Below, piece after piece: positions 7,154 through 16,498 of a stretch of DNA of 35,035 nucleotides. The notes under the pieces are model-generated. The model ran no database searches and was not told the origin of the DNA. It was given only the letters and a program-made list of their open reading frames with translations. Source of the DNA: an uncultured Paracoccaceae bacterium (GTDB lineage: Bacteria; Pseudomonadota; Alphaproteobacteria; Rhodobacterales; Rhodobacteraceae); NCBI GenBank assembly GCA_947489325.1, contig CANLDA010000028.1, positions 1-35,035 of the forward strand, given 5' to 3'. The translations under genes were made by a program, and so were the position numbers. The first letter of the stretch is position 1; each line of letters opens with the position of its first letter.

Positions 7154-7476
7154 TTGATCCGGTTCTTGTTGATGACCTCATGGCCTTGTTTGGAATGAGC
7201 GAAGAAGAGGCCAAAGAAAAGCTGAAGGATGACGCGCACACCGCGCCGCTACATCTGCCATCGGATCTGCACCCGGTCATCGAGCTTGCAGCGCACGCGC
7301 GCGGCGAGTGGCGGTTTGTGCCAATGGGCATTGGCGGGTTTCGGGCGGTGTCTCTGGACCGTCAGGGTGTTAACACAGTCGCGGGTTGGCTGGACATCAA
7401 GATTGATCGCCAGATCGCGCAGGATTTGCAGGTGATTGAGGACGAAGCTTTGACGTTGTTTGGAGAAAAGACGTGA
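7114..7476 (+). CDS. Tail assembly chaperone, T extension translated by -1 frameshift
   Basis: This frame continues the chaperone after the slip at 7108-7114 and adds 120 residues (total about 244). The T part contains LMALFGMSEEEAKEKLKDD and a C-terminal IEDEALTLFG. A GTG at 7147 could formally start a 109-residue protein, but it has no ribosome site and lies inside the stimulatory hairpin, so independent initiation is unlikely. The stop at 7474-7476 overlaps the tape-measure GTG start. In lambda the T domain binds the tape measure or tube subunit. Confidence 0.75.
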   Translation, partial: LRSAARRVFGGVAVDPVLVDDLMALFGMSEEEAKEKLKDDAHTAPLHLPSDLHPVIELAAHARGEWRFVPMGIGGFRAVSLDRQGVNTVAGWLDIKIDRQIAQDLQVIEDEALTLFGEKT

Positions 7477-10067
7477 CACAATTGCGCACATCCATGTTGC
7501 TTGAAGGCGATGCTTCTGGCCTGCAACAAGCCGCACGTCAGGGCGGCGTGGCGGTTCAACAATTGGTCAATAATATGACAGGGGCCAGTCGAGAGTTTTC
7601 CTCGGCTGCGGCCAGCGCCGAAGTGTTTGAACGTGAAATCGAGAGTAGCGCACGCTCAGTCAATCAATTGCGCAGCGGTCTTGATCCATTGTTTGTGGCC
7701 GAACAGCGCCTGAAGGCAGGCCAAGACATTTTGACGCGTGCTGTGCGCTTGGGAACCATTTCAAATCGCGAATACCACCAGACACTTGACCTTCTGGAGG
7801 CGCAGCACAATCAGTCTGTTCTCGCGATTAACAGGCAAGCCAAAGCGACGCGCAATTTGAACTTTTCCACCGCTGGCGGCGCTGGTGGTTTACAGAACTT
7901 CAGCTATCAATTGCAGGATGTTTTTGTGCAAATCGGCGCAGGCGTGCCTTTGCTGGTTTCTCTTGGCCAACAGGCCCCGCAAATTCTGTCTGGATTCGGC
8001 AAATATGGTGCCGTGCTTGGCACCGTCGCGGCGGCTGCCTTACCACTGGCTGCGATATATTTTGGTCTGGGGTATGAGAGCGATCGCCTGGGCAAAAAAA
8101 CCAAAACACTGGAAGAGCGGATCACGGATGCCGCCAGTGCTATTTCTGATGCGCAAAACAGGTTGCGCGAAAACAGCGTTGAGGATCTCGATGCCATTCG
8201 CAAAAAATATGGCGAGTTGACAGAAGATGTGTTGTCCTTTGTAGCCGCCCAGAACCTGCAAACCGCGAATGAGGCCCTGCGCGACGCCGCCAAGGCTTGG
8301 AACGAGTTTCTGACGGATGATGCTGCCTCAAATGTTGTCGATGAGTTGGAGCGTCGCCGTGCTATTGTGGTTCAAATTCAGCGCCAGATAGAAGAGCGCG
8401 AAGCCCTTTTACCGGTGGCGATCGACAAGGCGTCGGCCGAACGCGAAATAGAAGCGCTGCGCCGCACATTGGAAAACATCACATCCGCTGAAAACCTTGG
8501 CATTTCGTTGCATGTTTCTGGTGATGTGATCCAAGAAATAGACGCCTTGTATCAGGACATTGAAGCTGCGCTGGCTAAAGGCAACGTAGAAAGCCTTGTG
8601 GTGCCCATTGCGGAATTTAGGAAGGTGCTTGAAACCATTCCTGATGGTCCACTGAAAGAAATGTATGAAGGGTTACTGGACGTCGAAGGCTTGATCAGGC
8701 GGTCGGCATCCTTGGTCAAAGAGACTGAGAAAAACACCGCCGAACTCGGAACCGCTATTGAAAAAGCCGCTGATTCCGGCGGTCGGCTTCCAGCGACCTT
8801 TGCCGCCGCGCGAGAAGAGGCGCGCGGCATTGCAGACGAGTTGTTGCGCGCACTTGGTGCCATGCAAAAGCTACAGAACCAATCCGCCAATTCATTGCAA
8901 GAGGCGCAGCTGCGATTTGACCTGAAGGATGATCCAATCAAACTGGCGGGTGAACTCGCTCGTGTGAAAGCAGTTAGAACACAGGCACCATTGCGTGATG
9001 GTGCAGATGGCGGTGAACTCACCTATCTGGACGCCCTGATCACCAAACAAGTATTGGCTGCTGAAGAAGTTGCACGCCTTAACGCCGCCACGCAAGAATG
9101 GAACCGCACACAAAACACATCGGCTGGATCGGCGCGCAAACAAGCCAAGTCGCTTGATAAAATTGCACGTGAGCTGGACAAGCTGGCACCCTCTTATGAG
9201 CGTGACGTGGCTGCGGCCGAGCGCTGGCGTGAATTGGCCTTGTCGCAACTCGATAAAGCCGCGGCCGGGTATGACGATTTCGCCACTACTGTCGAGCAGG
9301 TGTATGGTGAGCGTTTAAAGAAGGCTTACGAAGACGATTTAGAGCGGCGTGATGATTGGGCGGCTGGTATTGAGCGCGGCCTGAATGACGTCAATGAAGA
9401 TTTGCTGACCTGGGCGGATGTTGGCGAGAACCTTGTGACCGAATGGTCCGACGGTTTGGAAGACGCCTTTGTCAAAATGACGCGCACTGGCAAATTCGAA
9501 GTTGGCGATCTGGTTGATTACACTTTGGAGCAATTCGCGCGACTTGCCTATCAGGCCAGCATTCAGCCGTTTGTTGACAACGCATTTGGCTTTATTGGTG
9601 ATATATTCGGGGGCATCTTTGGCGGCGCACCAAGTGCCACACCAACCACAGTGGGTAATTCACATTCCGGCTCAGATGTTGGTAATTACAACGTCTCCAA
9701 AACCTATCAAAGCACCGCATCTGGCCTCAAAATTGGCCGTGATGAAAAGATGGCGGTTCTCAAGACAGGCCAGCGCGTATTCACGCCGCGTATGATCGAA
9801 AACGGTGCCGCCGTGGTGGATGCGCTGGCCATGGCTGCGGCAAGCGGGCCGGGCGGCGGTGGAACTGTCCTGGCAGTGAACATAAACAATATGAGCTCAA
9901 GCACCGTGAACGAGCCCACGCAAGGCTCTGATGGTGCTTTCAACATCGACATCATGGACAAGATTGAGCGAGGCATGGCGTCCAGTGTGAGCTCTGGCAA
10001 AGGCCCTCTGGCCGGTGCGATCGGCAAAACCTTCAATCTCAAGAAAGCCTTCGGAGGTCGCGCATGA
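7473..10067 (+). CDS. Tail tape measure protein
   Basis: At 864 residues this is the second longest tail protein. It is largely helical and charged, with a hydrophobic segment around residues 150-205 (VFVQIGAGVPLLVSLGQQAP, then GTVAAAALPLAAIYFGLG) of the kind released into the host membrane in tape measure proteins. Long coiled-coil stretches follow, then a Gly-rich C-terminus with GFIGDIFGGIFGG. It starts at GTG 7473, overlapping the chaperone stop. At about 0.15 nm per residue, the usual rule, it predicts a tail of roughly 130 nm, a siphophage length. The protein is intact. Confidence 0.9.
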   Translation: MTQLRTSMLLEGDASGLQQAARQGGVAVQQLVNNMTGASREFSSAAASAEVFEREIESSARSVNQLRSGLDPLFVAEQRLKAGQDILTRAVRLGTISNREYHQTLDLLEAQHNQSVLAINRQAKATRNLNFSTAGGAGGLQNFSYQLQDVFVQIGAGVPLLVSLGQQAPQILSGFGKYGAVLGTVAAAALPLAAIYFGLGYESDRLGKKTKTLEERITDAASAISDAQNRLRENSVEDLDAIRKKYGELTEDVLSFVAAQNLQTANEALRDAAKAWNEFLTDDAASNVVDELERRRAIVVQIQRQIEEREALLPVAIDKASAEREIEALRRTLENITSAENLGISLHVSGDVIQEIDALYQDIEAALAKGNVESLVVPIAEFRKVLETIPDGPLKEMYEGLLDVEGLIRRSASLVKETEKNTAELGTAIEKAADSGGRLPATFAAAREEARGIADELLRALGAMQKLQNQSANSLQEAQLRFDLKDDPIKLAGELARVKAVRTQAPLRDGADGGELTYLDALITKQVLAAEEVARLNAATQEWNRTQNTSAGSARKQAKSLDKIARELDKLAPSYERDVAAAERWRELALSQLDKAAAGYDDFATTVEQVYGERLKKAYEDDLERRDDWAAGIERGLNDVNEDLLTWADVGENLVTEWSDGLEDAFVKMTRTGKFEVGDLVDYTLEQFARLAYQASIQPFVDNAFGFIGDIFGGIFGGAPSATPTTVGNSHSGSDVGNYNVSKTYQSTASGLKIGRDEKMAVLKTGQRVFTPRMIENGAAVVDALAMAAASGPGGGGTVLAVNINNMSSSTVNEPTQGSDGAFNIDIMDKIERGMASSVSSGKGPLAGAIGKTFNLKKAFGGRA

Positions 10068-10561
10068 GCCTGATCACCTTGCCGCCTTATCTGCCACAAT
10101 GCAGCCTGCGCGCTGATTGGTCTATGACGCCGGTCAGTCCCAACAAGCGCACCGAAATGGACGATGGCGAAACCGCTGTGCAGCAACGATTTGCGCGCAC
10201 ACAATCGCGCGTGCAAATGGGATGGGAATTGGATGCGCATCAATTCGATATTGCCGTGCATTTTTGGCAAGTGGATTTGCGTGCGGGGCGCAGTTGGTTT
10301 TTGTGTCCTGCATCAACTGGTCGCGGAACGATTTTGACCCAATCACGCTTTGCCGCTGATCCGCCTTGGACTGTGACCTCGCCCCACAACGGCATTTTCA
10401 AACTCGCCTTTGAACTTGAGCTGCGCGAGATGCCCATTCTGACCACTGAAGAGCGCATGGCGTTCAATATCTATGTGGAAGAGCGCGGCGAAATCGAAGG
10501 CATCACCGCGTCTTTGCAAGAGGTCATCACCGCATTGGAAGGATTGCCGCAATGGCCATGA
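10064..10561 (+). CDS. Tail tip/baseplate protein at lambda M-like position
   Basis: A 165-residue protein whose ATG overlaps the tape-measure TGA (ATGA). It is rich in Trp and Phe and beta-prone (VQMGWELDAHQFDIAVHFWQVD, LAFELELREMPILT), as is common for distal tail proteins. It occupies the slot taken in lambda by gpM, immediately after the tape measure, and is followed by an L-like gene. The sequence family is not one I can name with confidence, so the call rests on gene order and composition. Confidence 0.55.
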   Translation: MSLITLPPYLPQCSLRADWSMTPVSPNKRTEMDDGETAVQQRFARTQSRVQMGWELDAHQFDIAVHFWQVDLRAGRSWFLCPASTGRGTILTQSRFAADPPWTVTSPHNGIFKLAFELELREMPILTTEERMAFNIYVEERGEIEGITASLQEVITALEGLPQWP

Positions 10562-11058
10562 GTGCCGCCGAACGCCGCGCCCACGCCTTGCGCGAGGTCC
10601 ACCATGCCCGGCCCACAGGCTTGCAAGCGGTTGTGACACTTGAGCTGAGCCATCCGGCCATGGATGAGCCTGCGCGCGTGGTGGCGGATAATATGGATTT
10701 GGAAGCCGCGCTGGAAACAGGCGAGACCGTCACATTCAAAGCAATGGCCTTTCAATCCATCGGCCCGGCCCAAAGCGAAAGCCGCTGGCCGGAAATCGCA
10801 CTTTCTCTTGATGGTGTGGCGGACATCATCGAGCCTTATCTGGATCAATCCTTGCTCACAGATCATCCCGTGACTGTGACGTTTCGCGAATATCTGCGGG
10901 AACGCGCGCATGAAGGCCCCGGCCAGATTATCAGCGGGTTGGAGTTGGATAATTCAACATCCAATGATTTCACCGTGACCGGCACCGCCGGATATTACGG
11001 CTTGGATCGTAAATTCGGGAGGTATTATGACCCAAGTGTCTATCCCGGCGTTGCCTGA
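10558..11058 (+). CDS. DUF1833-like tail tip protein (lambda L position)
   Basis: A 166-residue protein from the ATG at 10558, which overlaps the previous stop as ATGA; a second in-frame ATG at 10552 would add two residues. It contains RPTGLQAVVTLELSHPAMDEPARVV and a VADIIEPYLDQ segment, which resemble the DUF1833 phage family. Its position corresponds to lambda gpL, a tip protein. The C-terminal 10 codons overlap the start of the next gene by 32 bp, where GGAGGT provides that gene's ribosome site. Confidence 0.65.
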   Translation: MSAAERRAHALREVHHARPTGLQAVVTLELSHPAMDEPARVVADNMDLEAALETGETVTFKAMAFQSIGPAQSESRWPEIALSLDGVADIIEPYLDQSLLTDHPVTVTFREYLRERAHEGPGQIISGLELDNSTSNDFTVTGTAGYYGLDRKFGRYYDPSVYPGVA

Positions 11059-14000
11059 TCCGACGGCTTTTGTTGCACGCCTTATGGGCCTGCCATGGGA
11101 AGAGCGTGCGATTGGCCCTGACGCATTTGATTGCTGGGGGTTGGTGGCCCATGTGCAAGAGCATTTGCACGGCCGCAAATTGCCCTGGTCGGGCGAATAT
11201 GTGAACGATGCAGGCGTGCTGCGTGATGTGATTGACGCCATGCGCGCCAATCAGCTCCAACGCGCCTGGCAGCCTGTTGATAGTCCCGCCGCGGGTGACA
11301 TCGTTATCATGTCCAAAAGTTTCCGCCCCTCGCATGTCGGTGTGTGGATCGAGCTGCCAGATGGTACGTGCGGCATTTTGCATTGTGAGCGTGGCCGCGG
11401 TGTTGTGTTGCAAAACATTGCTGAGGCGCGTGGTGGCTGGGCGCGCGTGGAATATCGCCGCTGTGTAGAAGGTGCACTTGAGCGCCTGAAGGAGCAAAAT
11501 CAAGAGCAGCTTCCAACCCCGGAAAATGCCGCTTTAATCGTCGTTAAAGACCCCCTTAATCCGCTGGAAGGTGCGGAGTTTCGCAAACTTGATCTGGGCC
11601 TGTCAGTAACAGAGGCTGTTGCAGATTTTGACACGTCCGCTTGTTGGGTGTGTCTGAACTTTGAACCTCTCCTGCGCCGCAACCCGGAAACGGGTACCAA
11701 TGAATGGGACGAGCGTTGCGTGGGGCCCGGTGATGTTCTTTGGGTGTTGCCACTGTTGCCTGAAGGTGGTGACGATGGCTCCCAATTGGTGGCGTCCATT
11801 CTGTCGATCGTTGTTGCGATTGTTGCGCCATACGTGGCCCCGCTCTTATTGCCTGCTGGTGCATCGGCCACGGCGCTATCTGCCGTAACGGCTGCGCTGA
11901 CGATTGGGGCCAATTTCATCATCGGCCAATTCGTGCCGCAACCAAATCAACCCGCGCCGCTGCATGACCCGGAACCCACGTATTCATTTGCAGACCTGCG
12001 CAATGGTCTGCGCCCTGGCGCAAACATCCCGCGCCCCTATGGCACCCTGCGCCGCACCCCTGATTTTCTGGCGCGGCCCTATGGAGAGTTTGAGGCCAAT
12101 GAACAATATCTCAATCTTATCTTGTGCATCGGCCTTGGGGATCATGATGTGCTGGAATTTGGGGTGGGAGATACCAAAGTATGGGCCGAAGATAACGGAT
12201 TTACCGGCGCCATTGATGATGTGGAATTTGAAATCATCAAGCCGGGCGGCATGGTCACGCTTTTTGCGGCCGATGTGGAAAGCAACAACGAGGTGGATGG
12301 CATTGAAATGTTTCCGCCTGACAATGACACTGGCGTCGTCACGCTTGGCCCTTATACGGCCGTTTCCTCTGGCGATGTGTCCACGCGGATTTTGTTGGAT
12401 TTCATGTTCCCGCGGGGCCTCTTCAGCACCGATGGCGATTCTGACAATGTTGCAGGGTTTGTCATTCAGGGACCGGAAGAGAACAACATTGATAACGCGC
12501 ACGCCACATGGCTGGTAGAGCTGCGCCAAATTGATGACCAGGACAATCCTGTGAGCGAATGGGTGCCGCGCGAAGAAATCACATATCGCGCCGCCACTTT
12601 GCAGGCGCAACGACTGACACGCACCTATGATGTGGCCGCTGGCCGCTATCAGGTGAAAGTCACACGCACCTCTGATTTGTCGGCAACCGGCAATGGTCAG
12701 GAACAACTTCTGTTTTTCGGCCTGCGCGCCAACATCCTATCTGACACCACTATTCCAGAGGTGACGGCTCTGGCCGTGCGTGTGCGCGCCACGGCGGCGG
12801 CCACAACGGCAGTGCAGGAATGGTATGTGCAATCCACGGCGGTGTTGCCGCATTTCTCGCAAACCACTGGTGAGCTGGTGACAGGGCGCACAGAGGCCAT
12901 TGAGGCGGCGGCGCTGGATATTTTGCGCGCAGACTACGGCCTTGAAATGTCGGACGCGCGCATTGATCTGCCCACGCTTAAATATCTGTCTGGCGTTTGG
13001 GCTGCGCGTGGGGATGTGTGTTGCACCGTCATTGAGGATGATCTGGGCTGCTGGGAAGCGCTTGAACGGATTTTGACGGCTGGGCGCACCTTGCCGCAAT
13101 TTGTGGGCTCAACAGTCACCTTTGTGCGCGATGAAGACACGATATTGCCGTCGCCGATGATCACCCATTCGGACATGGTGCGGGGCAGCTTTGAGATTGA
13201 GCGGGCGCATCATCGGCGCGACAAGCCAAATGTCGTCACCATGCGCTATCGTGATCGCGAAGGCGCAATGCGCACGATTGATTGCCCGGCATCCAATATC
13301 ACGGTGGAGCGTCGCACGACGATTGACACAAAAGTGCATGTCGATCGCGCGCATGCCTGGCGCGATGGGTGTTTCATCGCCGAGAGCAACCAATTGCGCC
13401 GCCGCTACCCCAAATGGACGATGTTGCGCGAAGGTCAAAGCCTTGTGCGCGGCAAGCGCGTGAGCGTGTCGCACCCGCGGCCCAAATGGGGCGCGCCCTC
13501 GCGTGTTGCCATGGTCGATTGGCCATATATCAAACTGACAGGGGCACTGAACCTGACCGCAGGCGAGTTGGGCTGGTTGCAGCTTTCCCATCCGGACGGC
13601 ACGAAATGGGGCCCGGTGGCCGCACAGGTTGGTGAAGACACCACAGTGATCAAAGTGGATGAAGATGACTTTGCCGCCTTGATGAAGAGCACACCCAAAT
13701 ATCTGGATTATGCGCGCGATCCGCGTGGCTGGATTGTCTCTGAATTGACGCTGGAAGTGCCTACCGATGGTTCGCATGTGCTTGATGGCCAGCAAGTGGA
13801 AGCGACACGCGCGAGCTTTGGCCGCCATGGCATGGCCGCGGTTAACTGCAAGATCATGGAAATCCTGCCCGGACAAGACAACACTGTCGAAGTGCTGGCG
13901 GTTGAGGATGTGGCGGAGGTGTATCTTGCAGATCAACAACCGGTGCCGCCTGAGGTTTCCGCAGCCGTCATTGTAAATGATCAGGCCCCCGTGTGGTTCA

Positions 14001-14320
14001 ACGTGCTTATCGCGGTCATGACAACAGACCTTGATTATCCTGATTTTGCAATCAGCGTAAACGGTCCATCCGTGCCTAATGCCGCATCTTACGTGATCGA
14101 AATAGCCTCATCAATTGAGGCCGGAGACTGGTCAGAGCGCCAATCCTTCACAGAGCCGGAGTTTAGCGTTGAAACGGTTCAAACCGGTGATTTCGTGGTG
14201 CGTGTGGCCGTGCAAGGCACCGGCCTGCTGGGGCCATGGCGCTACTTCACCCTGACGCAGCCTGAAGAAGGTGATTATCAGCGGGGGCCTGGTCCTGACT
14301 TTAGTGGTGCTGGAAACTAA
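11027..14320 (+). CDS. NlpC/P60 peptidase fused to J-like tail tip (central hub) protein
   Basis: The 1097-residue protein begins with an NlpC/P60 domain of about 150 residues. The catalytic Cys is C36 in FDCWG, the His is H103 in SHVGVW, and a third polar residue is probably H119 in ILHCERG. From about residue 160 a new domain begins. It includes an Ala/Val/Ile-rich hydrophobic stretch (about 245-310, as in lambda gpI and the J N-terminus) and then a long hub region of J/TipJ type with NVVTMRYRDREGA. In lambda these are three genes, K, I and J, in this order; here they form one ORF without any stop. The peptidase would cut peptidoglycan during DNA entry while the hub joins tail to fibres. 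Confidence 0.85.
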   Translation: MTQVSIPALPDPTAFVARLMGLPWEERAIGPDAFDCWGLVAHVQEHLHGRKLPWSGEYVNDAGVLRDVIDAMRANQLQRAWQPVDSPAAGDIVIMSKSFRPSHVGVWIELPDGTCGILHCERGRGVVLQNIAEARGGWARVEYRRCVEGALERLKEQNQEQLPTPENAALIVVKDPLNPLEGAEFRKLDLGLSVTEAVADFDTSACWVCLNFEPLLRRNPETGTNEWDERCVGPGDVLWVLPLLPEGGDDGSQLVASILSIVVAIVAPYVAPLLLPAGASATALSAVTAALTIGANFIIGQFVPQPNQPAPLHDPEPTYSFADLRNGLRPGANIPRPYGTLRRTPDFLARPYGEFEANEQYLNLILCIGLGDHDVLEFGVGDTKVWAEDNGFTGAIDDVEFEIIKPGGMVTLFAADVESNNEVDGIEMFPPDNDTGVVTLGPYTAVSSGDVSTRILLDFMFPRGLFSTDGDSDNVAGFVIQGPEENNIDNAHATWLVELRQIDDQDNPVSEWVPREEITYRAATLQAQRLTRTYDVAAGRYQVKVTRTSDLSATGNGQEQLLFFGLRANILSDTTIPEVTALAVRVRATAAATTAVQEWYVQSTAVLPHFSQTTGELVTGRTEAIEAAALDILRADYGLEMSDARIDLPTLKYLSGVWAARGDVCCTVIEDDLGCWEALERILTAGRTLPQFVGSTVTFVRDEDTILPSPMITHSDMVRGSFEIERAHHRRDKPNVVTMRYRDREGAMRTIDCPASNITVERRTTIDTKVHVDRAHAWRDGCFIAESNQLRRRYPKWTMLREGQSLVRGKRVSVSHPRPKWGAPSRVAMVDWPYIKLTGALNLTAGELGWLQLSHPDGTKWGPVAAQVGEDTTVIKVDEDDFAALMKSTPKYLDYARDPRGWIVSELTLEVPTDGSHVLDGQQVEATRASFGRHGMAAVNCKIMEILPGQDNTVEVLAVEDVAEVYLADQQPVPPEVSAAVIVNDQAPVWFNVLIAVMTTDLDYPDFAISVNGPSVPNAASYVIEIASSIEAGDWSERQSFTEPEFSVETVQTGDFVVRVAVQGTGLLGPWRYFTLTQPEEGDYQRGPGPDFSGAGN

Positions 14321-14333
14321 TGGGAGAGAAACA

Positions 14334-15344
14334 ATGTCAGTTCAACAAAGCATAACAGAGCTGCAAAACATGATTGCAGATTTGACGGCCATTTATAGTC
14401 AAATCGTATCAGCGCGCATTGGCTTTAATACTGTTGCTGACCTCTTGGCGGATGCCGCCCTGACAGGCCAACTCAGCGATGGTGAAATCATCCACGTGGC
14501 CGAACATGGCGGCTTTGAGCTGATCAAGGTCAATGGGGCCCCCGTGAACTATACAGCGGCCTCAGGCGCGCAGTTTCGCCTTCTGATGGAGATTGCATCG
14601 CCTATGATGCTGGGGGCCGTCGGCGATGGCGTGGCAGATGATACCGCCGCATTGGATGCATTGATTGCCAGCACGGCACAATCCTTTGATCTTGGTGGGC
14701 GTGATTATCTTTATGTGGGCGCATTCGCAGAGGCGCGCCCGATCCGTAACGGCCAGATCATTGATAATAATGGCACGCAAAACTATCACCCGCTGTTGTC
14801 GGCCGCCATTGGCACATCTGAGGAATCCCTTGATGGCTCCAATCCGGGCGCACTGGCCACTCTTGGCCATCTGCGCGCATTGTTGCAGCCCAACATCGAG
14901 CAGGGCCTGTTTACCGGCACCACGCTTTATGCCGACGCCATTGTGCATGAGTTGGCCGAGTTGCGCACCACGATCACCACGCGCTCTGATAACTCACGCA
15001 TCCGCATCCGCTGCACGATCAGCTATGAGCGCCCACAATCCGCCGCCTTCAGGATTTTGCGCAACGGCGTGGAAGTCCTTTCTAATTCTGACGTGGCGGG
15101 GTCGCGCATTGTGGGCGCGGTACCAGTTGCACGTGATGAAGAGGATACGGCCTCTCTGGATTTTGTGAGCTTTGAATTTTTGGACACGGTGGGCGCTGCC
15201 GGAGCCTATGAATATCGCATTGAGTGTGTGGGCAACAACAGCACCACATTTGGCTTAAACCGCACAAAGAATGACAACGATGCCGATAACTATGAGCGTG
15301 GATCATCCGCCCTCATTCTGGAAGAGATTGAGGATTTCTCCTGA
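14334..15344 (+). CDS. Tail fibre/spike-like protein with short pectate-lyase-type motif
   Basis: The start is placed at ATG 14334 because GGGAGAG lies just upstream; an in-frame ATG at 14271 would overlap the tip gene by 50 bp without a ribosome site. The product is 336 residues. Near residues 93-110 it has AVGDGVADDTAALDALI, the sequence that opens the beta-helix of pectate-lyase-like tailspikes. The right-handed helix that should follow is largely absent, and the remaining 200 residues look like compact beta domains (RIRIRCTISYERPQSAAFRI). It probably binds host surface polysaccharide. Fibre genes are typically mosaic, and this one looks trimmed. Confidence 0.7.
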   Translation: MSVQQSITELQNMIADLTAIYSQIVSARIGFNTVADLLADAALTGQLSDGEIIHVAEHGGFELIKVNGAPVNYTAASGAQFRLLMEIASPMMLGAVGDGVADDTAALDALIASTAQSFDLGGRDYLYVGAFAEARPIRNGQIIDNNGTQNYHPLLSAAIGTSEESLDGSNPGALATLGHLRALLQPNIEQGLFTGTTLYADAIVHELAELRTTITTRSDNSRIRIRCTISYERPQSAAFRILRNGVEVLSNSDVAGSRIVGAVPVARDEEDTASLDFVSFEFLDTVGAAGAYEYRIECVGNNSTTFGLNRTKNDNDADNYERGSSALILEEIEDFS

Positions 15345-16498
15345 TGGCAGCCCGCAATCGTGCATATGCACTTTACCGCTCAAACCGCAACTTTCAGCCG
15401 GTCCTTGTGAGCGCGGTGCCAAATCAGGCGTTTGTGATTGGTCAGGCGATTGATGCTCTGGACCTTACGCAATTTGTGACAGGCGACAATCTGAGTTTTG
15501 AACTGGCTCAAACATCGGCTGCACTCCCTGCATCCTTGGTGTTGAATGGCTCTGTTTTGGAAGGCACGCCTGATGCGATTTCCGGCCCCTTTGCCATCGT
15601 GATTGACGTTGCCAACAGTTTTGGTGCGCTGACGCTTGAATTTGATCTGGAAATTGTCGCCACACCACCGCCCACACATACCTTTGACCTTGTTGCGGCT
15701 TTGCCATCCGAGATTGATTTTGCGCGCAGTGGCACCGCGCTTTATCACGATGACGCTGGTGTGATGCAGATCGCGGCGGCAAATCAGCCGCGTTTTGATC
15801 ATGATCCTGTGAGCCTTGCACCACGTGGCCTGTTCTTGGAAGCGAGCGCGCAGAACAAGCTCTTGCAGGGCTCGGCCATGGATAACGCAATTTGGACCAA
15901 GGGCAGCGTTTCTGTGACCGCTGATGCCGCCAATGCGCCCGATGGCACGTTAACCGCCGATCTGGTCGATCCGGGCGGCGGCACCACCCAATGCCGCCAG
16001 TCTGTCATCGTGGCTGAAAACACCACCTATACGCTCAGCTATTATGCGCATGAAGCCGCATCTGGTGGGAATGGGCTTGCCTCAATGCGCGCCTATGACA
16101 TTCCCAATGGCGCAGAGATTGTTAAGGACTCGGCGGTGGCAATCACTGCCGCATGGTCGCGCGTTGCGCTGACGTTCACAACACCGCCGGGTTGCACCTC
16201 AATCTGGGCAAATACCGTTTATAAGAGTTACGGGAATTATTATGTCTGGGGTGGCCAACTTGAAGAGGGTGCAGAGGCCTCAAGCGTCATTCTGACAACC
16301 ACTGTTGATGTGACACGCGCGGCTGATGCGCCGTCGATCAATGTTGATCTGGGCAGCAAGGATGTGCGCATCACATTTGATGATGACAGTGAAACCATTC
16401 TTGCGGCCGAGGCGGTCACAATCGGCTGGTGGCCAACTGGCCTCACCAGACCACACATCAAGAAAATGGAGCTGTTTGACGCGGGGGTTTTGGTATGA
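15344..16498 (+). CDS. Tail fibre-like protein with Ig-like and carbohydrate-binding-type domains
   Basis: The ATG overlaps the previous stop (TGATG). The 384-residue protein has three parts. A short N-terminal adapter is followed by a putative Ig/cadherin-like domain at about 25-105 (FELAQTSAALPASLVLNGS with LEGTPDAISGPFAIVI), then a jelly-roll module at about 115-320 resembling CBM4/9 or phage spike domains (LEASAQNKLLQGS, NTTYTLSYYAHEAA, WGGQLEEGAEASSVI). The last 40 residues form a compact tail. Such domains bind cell-surface glycans. The role as receptor-binding protein is inferred from this and from position after the tip gene. Confidence 0.7.
   Translation: MAARNRAYALYRSNRNFQPVLVSAVPNQAFVIGQAIDALDLTQFVTGDNLSFELAQTSAALPASLVLNGSVLEGTPDAISGPFAIVIDVANSFGALTLEFDLEIVATPPPTHTFDLVAALPSEIDFARSGTALYHDDAGVMQIAAANQPRFDHDPVSLAPRGLFLEASAQNKLLQGSAMDNAIWTKGSVSVTADAANAPDGTLTADLVDPGGGTTQCRQSVIVAENTTYTLSYYAHEAASGGNGLASMRAYDIPNGAEIVKDSAVAITAAWSRVALTFTTPPGCTSIWANTVYKSYGNYYVWGGQLEEGAEASSVILTTTVDVTRAADAPSINVDLGSKDVRITFDDDSETILAAEAVTIGWWPTGLTRPHIKKMELFDAGVLV

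Noticed and set aside
7147-7476. Independent 109-aa gene with GTG start
   Set aside because: No ribosome site, start buried in a hairpin, and a complete frameshift signal joins it to the upstream ORF.
11984-12706. 240-aa minus-strand open frame opposite the tip protein
   Set aside because: A shadow of the J-like gene; composition and lack of start signals do not support it.
14271-14333. Upstream ATG at 14271 for the fibre gene
   Set aside because: It lies within the tip gene without a ribosome site; ATG 14334 has GGGAGAG upstream.
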